Source: Silurus meridionalis
Taxonomy: Eukaryota > Chordata > Actinopteri > Siluriformes > Siluridae
DNA: 64,000 nucleotides
NCBI RefSeq assembly: GCF_014805685.1
Contig: NC_060907.1
Coordinates: 7,105,992 to 7,169,991 of the forward strand
Reading direction: 5' to 3'
Made by a program: the position numbers and the translations under genes. Within the stretch, counting starts at the first letter, position 1; the number at the start of each line of letters is the position of its first letter. Of this stretch, positions 1 through 10,735 are shown in pieces. Under the pieces are notes generated by a model. That model was not told where the DNA came from, ran no database searches, and was given only the letters and a program-made list of their open reading frames with translations.

Positions 1-1731
1 TTGTGCGACGAGTCAAATCCTCTACATGCCCCCTCACGCTGATCCCAGATCAGTTTCTTCATCCTCAGCCTGCATCCTAACTGCTCTGTGTTGAAAGAAA
101 CAAAAAAGCACAAAATGTCACAAAAAGCTGCTTCTCCGTTCGGAGACTTGTGAGTCGGCTTAACTGCGTATTTGGTCTGGATTTGGGTCAGGGGTGGTTC
201 ACGCAATAATCGCTACACCGCATTAGGCGTTTTTCTTTTTCCCTTTTACCCTGAATACTGTGCCAAAATCGTTTCACATTGTCTGACCTTCATTTCCCTG
301 TAGAGCTTCATTGAGAGATGAGGAAACAATGCAGAATGAATGAGATTATGTTTCGTAAAAATATTTCAACACGACGTCTCGGACATCACTGACTCATTCT
401 TCATCTAGACGACTTTTGGTTTGAATTGCGTTTCGATGGTGATCAGTAAGGGGTAATATACTGTAATCTGTTAATAATGTAACAAATCACTTATTATAAT
501 TGAGCAAAACAGAGCTATTTACTAAGTGCGGTACTGTAGTTTATAAACTATACTGTATATATGAATGTGGCAGCGAGAATCGCGGTCGAGCGGCGGGTCG
601 TGAGTCGAGGGCGGAGCTTACGCTGCTACGAGCAGAACGTAAAATATTATTTACAATTTTGTATCGCTATGGTCAGCGTAAGATCGAAAAATCTTGAGTT
701 GAACCGTCGAATGTACACGAGACCATCTGTGTATATAATATTATATACATATAAAAGCAACACTAAAACTAAAATATAGTAAAAATATGTAGTACCTTTA
801 ACATTACTCATAAGCACAGGACATATCAGCAGAGCACATCCTATAAATATATATACACATACATACACACACACACACACACAGTATATAGTTATAATGC
901 AATAGACACAGGACATAAACTGCCTTCATGCCTCTATCATCACTGTCAACATTTCAGGTATCATAGACATGCATTATCCTTTATTCATCTTTATTCATTC
1001 ATTCATCTTCAGTAAGTACTTTATCGTGCTCAAGGTCGCTGCGGATCTCAGGAATAGTCCATCAATAACACCATGTACTCACTAATACCGGCCAGCTTAC
1101 ATTTACTCAATTCAGTTTTATATCTCAGTTTTGTGCAACAGATTTTCCAATGGAAATTGTCCCAAATCAGCTTTACAAAAAAAAGTTTATAAAGTTTTTT
1201 ATAAAATGTATACGGTTCATGCCTATGAGGTTTTCCATAATGAGCGAGCCAGTGGGGGCCGTGGCAACAGAAGACTCAATGAGATGGTATTGAGAGAAAC
1301 TCCCACATATATAAAGGCAATAGTGAACTGAGTCGTTTATAAGGGTGAAAGAAACCAGAGAACCCTGAGAAAACCTCAGACACGCTGTACACGTATTTAT
1401 TTGGCGCACAACATCGTGGGGATGTTCTGCTCCTTCCTGTATAACAGTAATCAAAAATATACACTTATAAATAAATATATTTACTTATAATCTATATTTC
1501 AAATCAGATTTTTACTTTCTTTTTTTGGAGAAATGTACAGTATAAGATATAAAGCATTTTTTTTTAATGTACACAATGAAGAATATTGCTAAAAGTAAAC
1601 CGACCAACAAAAAAACAAACAAAAAAACAACAGCAAACAAATCACGTGACAATTCGTACTTCTGGACTCTAAGAGAAATAGAACAGGAAAGGACAAAAAC
1701 AACTCCACGGACGGGTTTAAAGATCTCTAAC
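1..1731 (-). other. Intron 1 of the dhrsx-like gene (partial), no second exon seen
   Basis: This stretch lies downstream, on the minus strand, of the donor that ends dhrsx exon 1, so it should be the start of its first intron. I looked on the minus strand for the next short-chain dehydrogenase exon, which should carry the TGxxxGxG cofactor motif, and found none. It is AT-rich and holds a short CA tract near 866-884 and a decayed dispersed repeat around 1108-1385. The remaining exons presumably lie beyond the left edge. Confidence 0.5.
1108..1385. repeat. Decayed dispersed fish repeat
   Basis: The segment carries the phrases seen in the copy at 48050-48310: an opening with 'attcagtttta', then 'gatgagcgagcc'-like and 'gtggcaac' blocks, then 'gaaaccagag'. 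It is a divergent member of the same interspersed family, whose class I cannot name. It does not encode a protein. Confidence 0.4.
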
Positions 1732-1834
1732 CTGGTAAAGTGAAGGATCTGTAGAACAGCTGGTAGAGAAGAACTTTGACACCGATCAGATAAACTCTGA
1801 TGACCGGCAGGATGAAGGCGAACAGCCGCCACAT
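1732..1834 (-). CDS. dhrsx: dhrsx-like dehydrogenase/reductase, first coding exon (partial gene)
   Basis: Read on the minus strand, an ATG at 1834 opens 34 codons (MWRLFAFILP, then VIRVYLIGVK, then VLLYQLFYRSFTLP) and is followed by a consensus-like donor GTTAGAG at 1731, leaving phase 1. The peptide is a hydrophobic amino-terminal anchor of the kind preceding the Rossmann fold in DHRSX, a membrane-associated short-chain dehydrogenase/reductase encoded next to CD99 in human pseudoautosomal region 1. The Arg-Val-Tyr-x-x-Gly block resembles the human leader as I remember it. No catalytic domain lies in the window, so the identification rests on this leader, the splice donor and synteny with the plus-strand cd99 and glycogenin genes. 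Other single-pass membrane proteins cannot be excluded from 34 residues alone. Longer ORFs on this strand in other frames are shadows. Confidence 0.65.
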
Positions 1835-2330
1835 CGCGCAGTGTGACAGCAGCGCCGGCCGGAGAGTGTCTCACTGTCTACAGTCCGACCTGAAGCCGGC
1901 TTCGTCCTTAATGATTCCGCTTTAGAGTCATAGTGCACTAGGTAGGGCGTTTAACACGGTAATAGTTACCCTATATAGGGCACGAGTAGAAACACTACAG
2001 AGTCTTTTGGGATACTGTTATAAAGGCGGGGATTGAAATAATAATAATAATAATAATTAACTATGATTAGATAGATAGATAGATACTATCTATTAACTTA
2101 TGTAATAAGTTACAGTGACACCAAAAATATTAATAATTTCTTTACAGATTTTCTAAGTTGCTTTCAGATCAGTAATGAAATTCTCAAAACTACTTGTTCA
2201 GCCTCCACATCATTTAGTCATTTGTGCTCATCATAAGAACATTTCTTGTTGCTTTGATCAAATTGCGAATGCTTTTGTACATCATTTAATGGATTGTGTA
2301 CGAGTGTCTGGTGTTTCCTACTGTATCAGT

Positions 2331-3050
2331 TGTTGATCAAAATATATTCTACTGGTTTCACCCGATAGTTTTAACCCCCAAAAACATCTCAGCATTAGTT
2401 CACTGTTTACGTCACTGAATGCAAAACTGTTAAACCAGTTGTCAACATCTGCAATCTAAAATTTCTATTAAACTATTTTTTCTGTAAATGTGTTGAATTG
2501 ATGAATTGTGCAGATGAATCTTGAATGTCAATAATGAAGGCGAGTGAACGACATCAGATCAACCAATAATCAACCAGTTCTCTAAAACAGGTCAAAGGTG
2601 AATCTCGTGAACCTTCAATTGGAGACAGAATAAAACACAGAATTACAAATTTCTGAAAATAAACGAGCAATAATACAGTACAGTAAAAGTGTGAATCCTG
2701 TAAATCAAATAAATACGTTTGTGCTGCTGAAATTCATAGATGCCAAACTGAAGAAATTAAACATTGTGTGTATTTTAATCATTGTGACCCAAACCCAAAT
2801 TGTGATAAAATCATAGCAACAACATGAATAAACATTTTGATGATTTTGTTTGTGAACAATGATGAAGAGACTATTTCATTCTGATGGGAATGAGATGTTC
2901 ATCGACACAAATACGTTTGAGAGATGAAATAAGGATTTTGAGAAAAGTACCGTTTGTACAAATTGTTTTGAGAAATGCATTTACTGGTTTGCAAATATTA
3001 AGGATGATTCAAGGAAATGCTCCAAAGCAACTGAGAAAAAAACTGTAATG
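2331..3050 (+). repeat. Left arm of a large inverted repeat
   Basis: This arm is recognisably the reverse complement of 5461-6470. Shared blocks include the outer end 'gttgatcaaaatatatt', the 'acttgttcag/ctctaaaacaggtcaaagg' zone near 2575-2600, and the inner 'ttgcaaatattaaggatgatt' near 2990. Divergence is substantial, with many substitutions and small indels. The arms are probably the ends of a decayed DNA transposon or foldback element whose family I cannot name. Confidence 0.75.
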
Positions 3051-3137
3051 CTTTATTCAAATATGTAAAGACATCTAAAATTATTTAGAAATGATTTTAA
3101 ATACCTGTGAATTGAAATATCCTAATATAACTGTACA

Positions 3138-4510
3138 TTTTATAGTCAGCAATTTATTAGGAACACTACACCTCCTTATTCAGGCAATTACCTAATCAAC
3201 CTGCAAAAACATGGCAGAACAACTTCTGTTAGAGTTCACATCAACTATCAGAAAAGAGGAAAAATGTGATCTCTGTGTTGACCGAGGTCTGATTGTTGGT
3301 GTAAGACATGCTGAGTATTTGAGTTATAATAGTAACAGTCCCTAGAGTTCACACACAATGGTGCAGCAAAAGAAAAAAGCATCCAGTGAGCAAGCAGGAT
3401 GAAGGTGAACTGTTAATGCGAGACGTCACCTGAGCACGGTCATACGGGCCCGAGCTGCCAGTAAGGTTTCAGTAATTTAGATAACCACTCTGTACAACTG
3501 TGGTAAGCAAAAACGCATCTCAAACACATCAAACTATGAGGTGGATACAGAGTTATAACAGCAGGTGACCACGTCATCTTGTAATTGTTGTCCGAGAACT
3601 AAAAAGCTGAGGCCAAAGTGAGCGCATGCTCACTAACACTAGACATGTGAAGACTGGAAAAATGTAGACTGGTCTGATGAATCTCAATTTCTCCTGAGGC
3701 ACACAGATGGTAGGGTCAGATTCTGGAGCCAACAGACTGGATCAACATGCCTTGTGCCAACAGTCTGGCCTGGTGGAGGTGGTGTAATGGTGGATTTGGT
3801 GTAATGGTGGATTTGGTGTAATGGTGAATTTGGCATAATGGTGAATTTGGCGTAATGGTGGAGATGGTGTAATTGTGGATTTGGCGTAATGGTGGAGATG
3901 ATGTTATGGTGGAGATGGTGTAATGGTGGAGATGGTATAATGGTGGATTTGGCGTTATGGTGGAGGTGGTGTAATGGTGGATTTGGCGTAATAGTGGAGG
4001 TGGTGTAATGGTGGATTTGGTGTAATGGTGGATTTGGTGTAATGGTGTAGGTGGTATAATGGTGGATTTGGCGTAATGGTGGAGGTGGTGTAATGGTGGA
4101 GGTGGTGTAATGGTGGATTTGGTGTAATAGTGGAGGTGGTGTAATGGTGGATTTGGTGTAATGGTGGATTTGGTGTAATGGTGTAGGTGGTATAATGGTG
4201 GATTTGGCGTAATGGTGGAGGTGGTGTAATGGTGGAGGTGGTGTAATGGTGGATTTGGTGTAATAGTGGAGGTGGTGTAATGGTGGATTTGGTATAATGG
4301 TGGAGGTGGTATAATGGTGGATTTGGCGTAATGGTGTAGGTGGTGTAATGGTGGGGGTGGCATAATGGTAGAGATGGTGTAATGGTAATGTAATAAAATG
4401 TAAAGAATTAAAGCATGAAAGTGGAAAAATCTTCAGGGATTTAATGACACAATGAAACCACAATGGGCCACAAACTCAAAGGAATGGTTTCAAAATCTTG
4501 GCTGTTTCAA
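3138..4510 (+). mobile_element. Dead Tc1/mariner copy interrupted by a minisatellite
   Basis: A Tc1-type terminus ('tttattaggaacac') is followed by degenerate transposase sequence. Around 3668-3730 the first catalytic block is readable as W-S-D-E-S-Q-F followed by H-T-D-G-R-V-R-F-W, the region around the first aspartate of DD34E transposases. Just after it, at the site that normally encodes a Gly/Val-rich G-V-M-V-W stretch, the DNA expands into the 17-bp minisatellite at 3771-4392. Coding-like remnants near 4440-4500 resemble the carboxy-terminal part. Stops and frameshifts are frequent, so it is a relic. Confidence 0.7.
3771..4392. repeat. 17-bp minisatellite, about 36 units
   Basis: The unit is roughly gtaatggtggatttggt, alternating with a variant in which 'attt' is 'aggt'. 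The distance between successive 'gtaat' words is 17 bases. Because 17 is not a multiple of three, the minus strand stays open in two frames with a 17-residue His/Pro/Thr-rich period. Those 215- and 259-codon ORFs are by-products of the repeat. Confidence 0.9.
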
Positions 4511-5460
4511 AAGTAAAATCAGAGGCTCTACCCTGTTTTAGCATGATAATCCTAATACAGTGTTGGCTGAATTTATGTTTCTTGGTAATATTGTTATTTT
4601 TTTATTTATCTACCATGGTTTCTTGGATATTGTTGAATAAACATGACCATTGGTGTTATGTATATATTTAATTATGGTAAAACTAATAAAGTGTTGCCAA
4701 TTGGTAACCAATAAATAACCAAAAATGATGTGTACAAGGATATGCAATTTTCCATAGACAGGCATTAGATATGAAAATCATTCATATTAATGCCTATGGC
4801 TTTGAAATTGGATGCCCAGGAGGCTAAAAGTCTGAAGACAAGCTATACGCTTACTTTTGTGCTATGTAGTGTTCCTGTCCTGTGGGATTGGTGTTTTTGG
4901 TTTTCAGGAATCAGAAGTTCAAAGTCTTAAAACTGCCATAACCCTCATCACATCTAGGAGCCTGGTTGTACCCTGCTGTAGTTCTTTAACTTGGAAGGAT
5001 TTGCTCTAGGGGAATACTAAACGATATCAACCACAATGGTTTCTCGAGCAAATTCAATTCGCAAAAACAATCAGGCGGACCAACAGCCAGAATGGGTAAT
5101 GAGATGAGGGGGAGACCTGTTTTTTTTCTATTTACCTAAAATAATTCCCCAAACTGTGTTATTGTAAGCAATGAAATGATTACAGCCCAAGGAAGAGCAG
5201 ATTTCTGAAACAACGACGGACCGGAAAAAAACGATTTCTATCAAAACGAGTTATACAAAAAACCCACATACACTAGTAATGAAAAAGAAAGAAACTTAAA
5301 AGCTACAAAGGAACAAAATGTAATGAAGATGTGATGAAGTTTCTTTTATTTTATAGTACACTTATCCTCGTTAAACCTTTGATCCTAAATCGTATTAGTT
5401 GTGATGTTAGTTATGGAAGGAATCTCGCAGACAAAAAGAGCTTTTTGTTTGCTCAGCACA
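4511..5460. other. Spacer inside the inverted repeat, no gene seen
   Basis: This AT-rich stretch between the Tc1 relic and the right inverted arm has no ORF with recognisable content. It may be the body of the element whose ends are the inverted arms, but no transposase motif is visible. Confidence 0.4.
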
Positions 5461-6470
5461 AATACAGTTAGAGTTTTTCTCAGTTGCTTTGGAGCGTTTC
5501 TAGAATCATCCTTAATATTTGCAAAGCATTTCTCAAAACAATGTGTACAAAAAGCACAAAACATTGGATTCATTGCAAAAGCCTTGCAAAAGCCTTACTT
5601 CGTCTCTCACAAGTAAGTATTCGTGTCAATGAACATCTCATTACCATCAGAAGTCCTTTTGGCATTGTTTACAAACAAGATCGTCAAAATGTTTAGTCAC
5701 GTTGTCAGTATGATGTGCACTGTTCAGGATTTCCTGATATACATTACGGTTTGGATCACAGTGATTGAAAATAGACAAGGTTGAATTTCTTCTGTATGAA
5801 CTTATTAATTTCAGCAGCACAAATGTATTTATTTGATTGCAGGAGACCTGACAGGATTCACACTTTTACTGTACTGTATTAGTGTTCGTTTATTTCCTGG
5901 TTGTTCATCCATTTTCAGAAATGTGTAATTCTGTGTTTTTATTCTGTCTCTGCTGCGGCCCGGGTTCGATCCCTGGTCAGGGAACCAACCCCAGCCATTA
6001 GGGTTGCACAAGCCAATGCACTCTTAGTGCCGGTCCCAAGCCCGGATAAATGGGGAGGGTTGCGTTAGGAAGGGCATCCAGCGTAAAAACGTGCCAAATC
6101 GAACATGCGGATCATGAATACGGATGAGCCGCTGTGGTGACCCCTAATGGGAGAAGCCGAAAGAAAGTTTATTTTGTCTCCAATTGAAGGTTCACAAGAT
6201 TCATCTTTGACCTGTTTTAGAGAACTTGTTGATTATTGGTTGATCTGATGTCGTTCACTCGCCTTTCAATTATGACATTCAAGATTCATCTGCACAATTC
6301 ATCAATTCAACAAATTTACAGAAAAAACGTGAATAGAAATTTTAGATTACAGATGTTGACAACTGGTTTAACCATTTTGCATTCAATGACGTATACAATA
6401 AACTGATGCTGAGATGTTTTGGGGGTTAAAACTATTCAGGTGAAACCAGTAAAATATATTTTGATCAACA
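5461..6470 (-). repeat. Right arm of the large inverted repeat
   Basis: This is the reverse complement of 2331-3050, ending in 'ttttgatcaaca'. It is longer because a LINE tail of about 230 bp (5950-6181) has been inserted. On either side of that insertion the match to the left arm is continuous, from 'cacagaattacaa' to 'ggagacagaat' in left-arm orientation. Confidence 0.75.
5950..6181 (+). mobile_element. RTE-type LINE 3' tail
   Basis: The sequence has the familiar 3' end of fish RTE-like LINEs: 'ggaagggcatccagcgtaaaa', 'gtgccaaatcgaacatgcgg', then 'tggtgacccctaatgggag' and 'agccgaaagaa'. Matching words 'ttctgtctc' at the left and 'ttttgtctc' at the right look like an imperfect target-site duplication. 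Only the tail is present, as expected for a 5'-truncated insertion. Confidence 0.7.
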
Positions 6471-7405
6471 TGAACATAACTGATAACGTTTTATTTTACT
6501 GATAAAATAAGGCACATCTGCAGAAAGCATGTTCTATTGTGATTTTACTGGCACTGAGCTCCTTTTCGCAGTTTCGGAGCTGATCCCAGGTTAAACACTT
6601 TCAGCCACATCCAGACTCCAGCGGAGAAAAAAGAAATGTTAGTACGTTTACCTAATTTCTATTAGCCAGACATTTGACAAGCTTGTTCCCCTCAACTTCC
6701 CATTTTCCAGGAGCCACCTGCTGTGATCAGGCCTTATAAGGAAATCAATAAAATGCTGATTAAATAATTAACTCTGACATGATGAAGGCAGCAATGGCAT
6801 GTGATATTCACTTGGAGGGAAAAACTTATTCCAAGTCTCTCAAGGGCAAAGAAAATAAAAAAATCAAAAATGTCCAAATGAGACTGCATAAGGTTATCAT
6901 GTGACTGGATGATGCCACTCAAATTGACAGGGATGAGAGTAATGCCATTCATTCCTATCTAGAGAGTCAAGCCAATTACGCTCTCTTGGACTCCTGGGCA
7001 TCGGTGACTGTGGCATCAATCAGAATTTGTTTTCTCTCACTGGTAGAGTGGACAATTATGTCTGGATTGTACCTGATGTGTCATGATGGTTGCTTAATGT
7101 TCAAATAAATCAGATCATGAAGGCAGTCATGTATATTAATGAACACGGCTGATGGGAGAAATGTGAATATACTGAGAACCGTAAGGAGGGAAAAAAAAAC
7201 AAACAAAAGGGTGTTTATACCTCACCTCCTCCTCCTCTCTTTGATAATTGACTGAAATTATATTCTCTTGGTAGCGACATAAAACCTCAATTCCGATTCC
7301 TCGAGCAACAGATCAGCACCGGGAGCTGCCATTTTCTAACATTTACTTTTCCCTGCAACTTTGGCCCTGCCGTTGCACACAGTGTTGTACTGCTGTTGTG
7401 GGGGA
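6471..7405. other. Intergenic, no gene seen
   Basis: I see no exon-like ORF, no RNA gene and no clear transposon terminus here. Confidence 0.4.
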
Positions 7406-7650
7406 GGTGGTAGCACACTGGTTAAGGTTCTGGGTTACTGAACGAAAAATCTGGGTTTCAAGCCTTGTGTTGCTAAGCTGCCACTTTTGGGGCCCTTGAG
7501 AAAGACCCTTAACCATTTGTGTTCCAGGGGTGCTGTATCATATCTGACCCCAGCTTCCTAACATCACTGGGATATACGAAGAAAGAATTTCACTGTGCTG
7601 TAAAGTGCAAGTATAAAGCACATTTCATTTTTTTTTCTTTCTATACCACG
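7406..7650 (+). mobile_element. tRNA-derived SINE
   Basis: The head 'ggtggtagcacactggttaagg' resembles a Pol III A box, and 'tctgggtttcaagcc' sits at the B-box position. The body contains 'ccacttttggggcccttgagaaagacccttaacc', and the tail reads 'gaatttcactgtgctgtaaagtgcaagtataaagcac'. The same head appears at 30811-30912 and the same tail at 49083-49135, so the family has at least three copies or fragments here. Confidence 0.65.
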
Positions 7651-7893
7651 GTACAGCTCAAGATGAGATTCATTCACTTTACAAATGATGTGGGAATTAA
7701 GGACAAAAATGCAGCCTTCAGGCTTCATTCAATTCAATTCCATTTCCTAAAGGAATTCCGACAAGTTCCTTGTTTTTGACTGTAAAACTGTAATATGTTT
7801 CCCCACAAAAACACATACAAATGAACCATTTAAAGGTTCATTTGTTTCGTTTCTGTTCTGGATGAATGAATGAATGCTGTCAAACAAGTAAAT

Positions 7894-8343
7894 CAGTGGT
7901 CCCCAACAATTGGTACCGGGCCGCACAGAAAGAATACACAACTTACATTATTTACGTTTTATTTATTATCTGATTCTGAACGATGTTTTATTTTGGAAAA
8001 TTACCAGATTCTCTACGCCACATTTGTCTATGACTCACTCTTGATGCATGTCATGATGCCTCGGTCACATGTCCTACCTCCATCCACTACCTTCTTAAAG
8101 GGGCTGCCCCGGCCCCTAACATATAATAAATTACAGCTAAATTCAAAACCCCAAGCGAGCGAAATGAACAAAAAAACAACACAGTGGATTCATTATTATT
8201 ACAATATTTAGAAAATACCAGTTTTTATGGGGGTCGTATAATTTTATTTTGATGCATTTATCCACCACACATTAAAGACCGCTCCGTCAAAATATTGTCC
8301 AACATCAGATGGGTCCGTGGCACATAAAGGTTGGGGACAACTG
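7894..8343. mobile_element. Non-autonomous hAT element with perfect 8-bp target duplication
   Basis: The element starts cagtggtccccaac and ends gttggggacaactg, which are inverted complements with one mismatch. It is bracketed by aagtaaat at 7886-7893 and again at 8344-8351, an exact 8-bp duplication that is diagnostic of the hAT superfamily. It is 450 bp long and encodes no transposase. The internal phrase 'ggtaccgggccgcac' and the mirrored 'ggtccgtggcac' are typical of a very common teleost family. Confidence 0.85.
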
Positions 8344-8399
8344 AAGTAAATAGATGTGGCTTTTTTTCTGTTCCAAGAGATTCACATCTATCCCATTTA

Positions 8400-8715
8400 C
8401 ATATATAATATTTGGTAGACGATCTCATCCAGGGCGACTTGAGTAGTTGAGAGTTAAGGGCTCAAGGGCCCAGCAGTAACAGCCTGATCGTTCTAGGATT
8501 TGAACTTATAACATTCTGATCAGAAGTCCAATGTCTTAACCATTTACCTTTGGCATTTGGAGGACTCCCTTATCCAGAGCAACTTACAAATGAGCAGTTA
8601 AGTATCTTGCTCAAGAGCCCAGCAGTGGCACCTTGATGGTGCTGAGCAAGGGTTAGGGTTAGGGTTAGGGTTGAACTCATGACCTTCTGTTCCAAAATCC
8701 TAACAACTGAGCTAC
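8400..8715. repeat. Dispersed repeat with a short telomere-like array
   Basis: Phrases such as 'ttatccagagcaacttaca', 'ctcaagagcccagcagtggca' and 'gaactcatgaccttctg' mark a dispersed fish repeat also present near 35650 and 51475. At 8650-8672 about four TTAGGG units occur. They sit where the family normally has a 'gggttaagggtt'-like word, so local slippage is likelier than a true telomeric insertion. Confidence 0.6.
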
Positions 8716-10165
8716 CATCTCCTGTAACCACTTTGACTGTTTTTTTTTTTCGCTGCAGATCCCAGAAGATCCCCTTTCAGTACTTCAGTATTTCAGACCA
8801 CCATGCCCTGTGGGAGTCATTACCTTTTATTTTCTCATGTCCTTTAAGCATGGCTGAGCACTAGAACGATTAAGGATGTACCAAACAAAGCTGAAACCAG
8901 TTGGTGTTAGGGTCATAATGGCTTTAGGTCTAGAAATCTATATTTACAATTGTAGAGCAAACAGTTGAAGAGTTCGAGACCCTGTTGGTCCTTTATAGGG
9001 GCCATGAGAGAAACCTTGGAGAACGGTGGCATATAGATGCCCACAATGTGTGTTACCATCAGAAAGGGTTCAGAGAAAGATCATATATTTGTAAGCTAAC
9101 AATTTTTAATTAACCAGTGAACCCTTGAAGAACCATGTTGATAATGAAAATTGCTGGAGGCTATTTGAATTCCTAGAACATCGTAGATGTTTAATATCTA
9201 GTCCTGAGAAGTGCTACACTCATAGTAAAAGTTGCTTTTTATGGCTTCTTTGAGGGTTGATTGAATATTTATTAAAACCAATATTTATAGGTTCTCAGCA
9301 TCCTAAAAGGGTTCATGTAAGCTTCCACACAGAAGTTAGACTAACCTTTAAACCCCTTTTAAACCCTTTCCAGTTACTTTAAAGGTTTTATGAGATTTAA
9401 TGTTGAACCGATCCAATGATCATCAAAAACTCACTAGGATTTTCTGCATGAAATTGTTTTAGGTCATTATCAGGTATCGTCTGATCGTCTGATTGTCTGA
9501 TTTTGTGTTTTAAAAAATGGTTAAAATAACCTTATTCGTAGTTCACGACGTTGCTCGTGAACTCACTGCCTCGGGTTGTGGCTCACACATCCCACTCGAT
9601 ATCGCCAAGTGCGTAATGAAGAGCTTTCGCTCCACTGTTAAACTGCAGGGAGAAAGCTCCAAGGAGATGGCACAGCAGGCTCAGACTGGAAATCAAATTC
9701 CAATGCTGTGCACAAAGCCGGAGCAACCACGAGATCCCCTTTGTGTCCGTGTGGCTGCATGTGTAAAAAAAAAACAGGGATTTTCCTTCTGAGATTGCTC
9801 TCAGGTCTGTCCGTTATAGCACACTCTCAAATTAAGACCTGAAAAGTTCTCATGGTGGCAGTTGAGAAAATAATGAGATGTATCAGAACTTGGGAGATGA
9901 ATCATTGATTGGGATTTTAAAATGCTCCCCGCGTTGTTTTAGAGGAGTACACAGGGGTAACCTTTTGCCCTGCCGATGCCGATGTATCACTGCACGATGT
10001 AAACACACGCAATGCTGCAAATCATCAGCTGCCTCGCTGGGATTCCGCCACACATCTCAGCCTTCCAAAACCTTATTTCACTTGGCCAGGAGCGCGTGGC
10101 GTTCAAGGCCGACCTTGGTCATGACTCACGAGCCGTGAATCTCAGAACTGCATGCCCGCCAGCCA
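8716..10165. other. Intergenic, no supported gene
   Basis: Small ORFs exist (for example 9517-9792 and 9878-10138 on plus), but none shows a recognisable domain, good initiation context or flanking splice signals. The right part is less AT-rich than its surroundings and could hold the 3' end of the minus-strand micropeptide transcript. I found no clear minus-strand polyadenylation signal. Confidence 0.35.
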
Positions 10166-10167
<2 letters not shown>

Positions 10168-10212
<45 letters not shown>

Positions 10213-10702
10213 TACACACTTTGTCAATGCTGCATAACAGCTGTCACATCTCTTCCACTGAGTTTGTTTGCATCCATGGCTTCCTGTCAGAACGCATTCC
10301 CAACGTACCAACAGAAGGAACAAGACTCCAGGGTACTTGAGAAAAAGAAGAAGAAAAAGAAGAAGGAATCTCCAAAACAACAACAACAACAACAGCTGAA
10401 TCCTTTGTCTTTCTTTTCAGACACCAAACTCAAGAACGCACGGATGTTTCATAGAAAGGCGCAGGAAACGGTGCCCTCTATTTGTCCTTCACGGCGCAAA
10501 ATGTATGCGCATTTGCCTTTGCGCACTGTATGTGTGTTGTGTTGTGTTGTGTTGTGTTGTGTTGTGTTTTGATGTGATGTGATGTGATGTAATGTGATGT
10601 GATGTGGTGCAATGTGGCGTGCATGGTACGTGGAGTGCATGGGTCGCGCGCGTGGGTTTGGTCCGTTACCACCTCGCGCGGCGACTTTACCCTACGTAGG
10701 CA

Positions 10703-10733
<31 letters not shown>
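10168..10733. repeat. Cluster of microsatellites
   Basis: The cluster contains (CA)n at 10168-10210, an AAG/CAA-rich stretch at 10340-10395, tandem GTGTT then GATGT units at 10533-10615, and (CA)n at 10703-10733. ORFs of 60-190 codons crossing it are repeat artefacts. Confidence 0.9.

Positions 10734-10735
<2 letters not shown>

Noticed and set aside
1512..1874. 120-codon minus-strand ORF overlapping the dhrsx exon
   Set aside because: The supported coding frame is the one starting at 1834 with a donor at 1731. This ORF reads another frame through the splice site into the intron.
3684..4463. 259- and 215-codon minus-strand ORFs rich in His/Pro/Thr
   Set aside because: They are translations of the 17-bp minisatellite. 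Two frames are open at once with a 17-residue period, and there is no promoter or domain evidence.
9517..9792. 91-codon plus-strand ORF upstream of the CpG domain
   Set aside because: Start context is weak, the product is not recognisable, it ends in a poly-Lys slip from an A-run, and no neighbouring exon is seen.
10012..10572. 186-codon plus-strand ORF
   Set aside because: It crosses (CA)n, AAG/CAA and GTGTT simple repeats, and no domain or splice context supports it.
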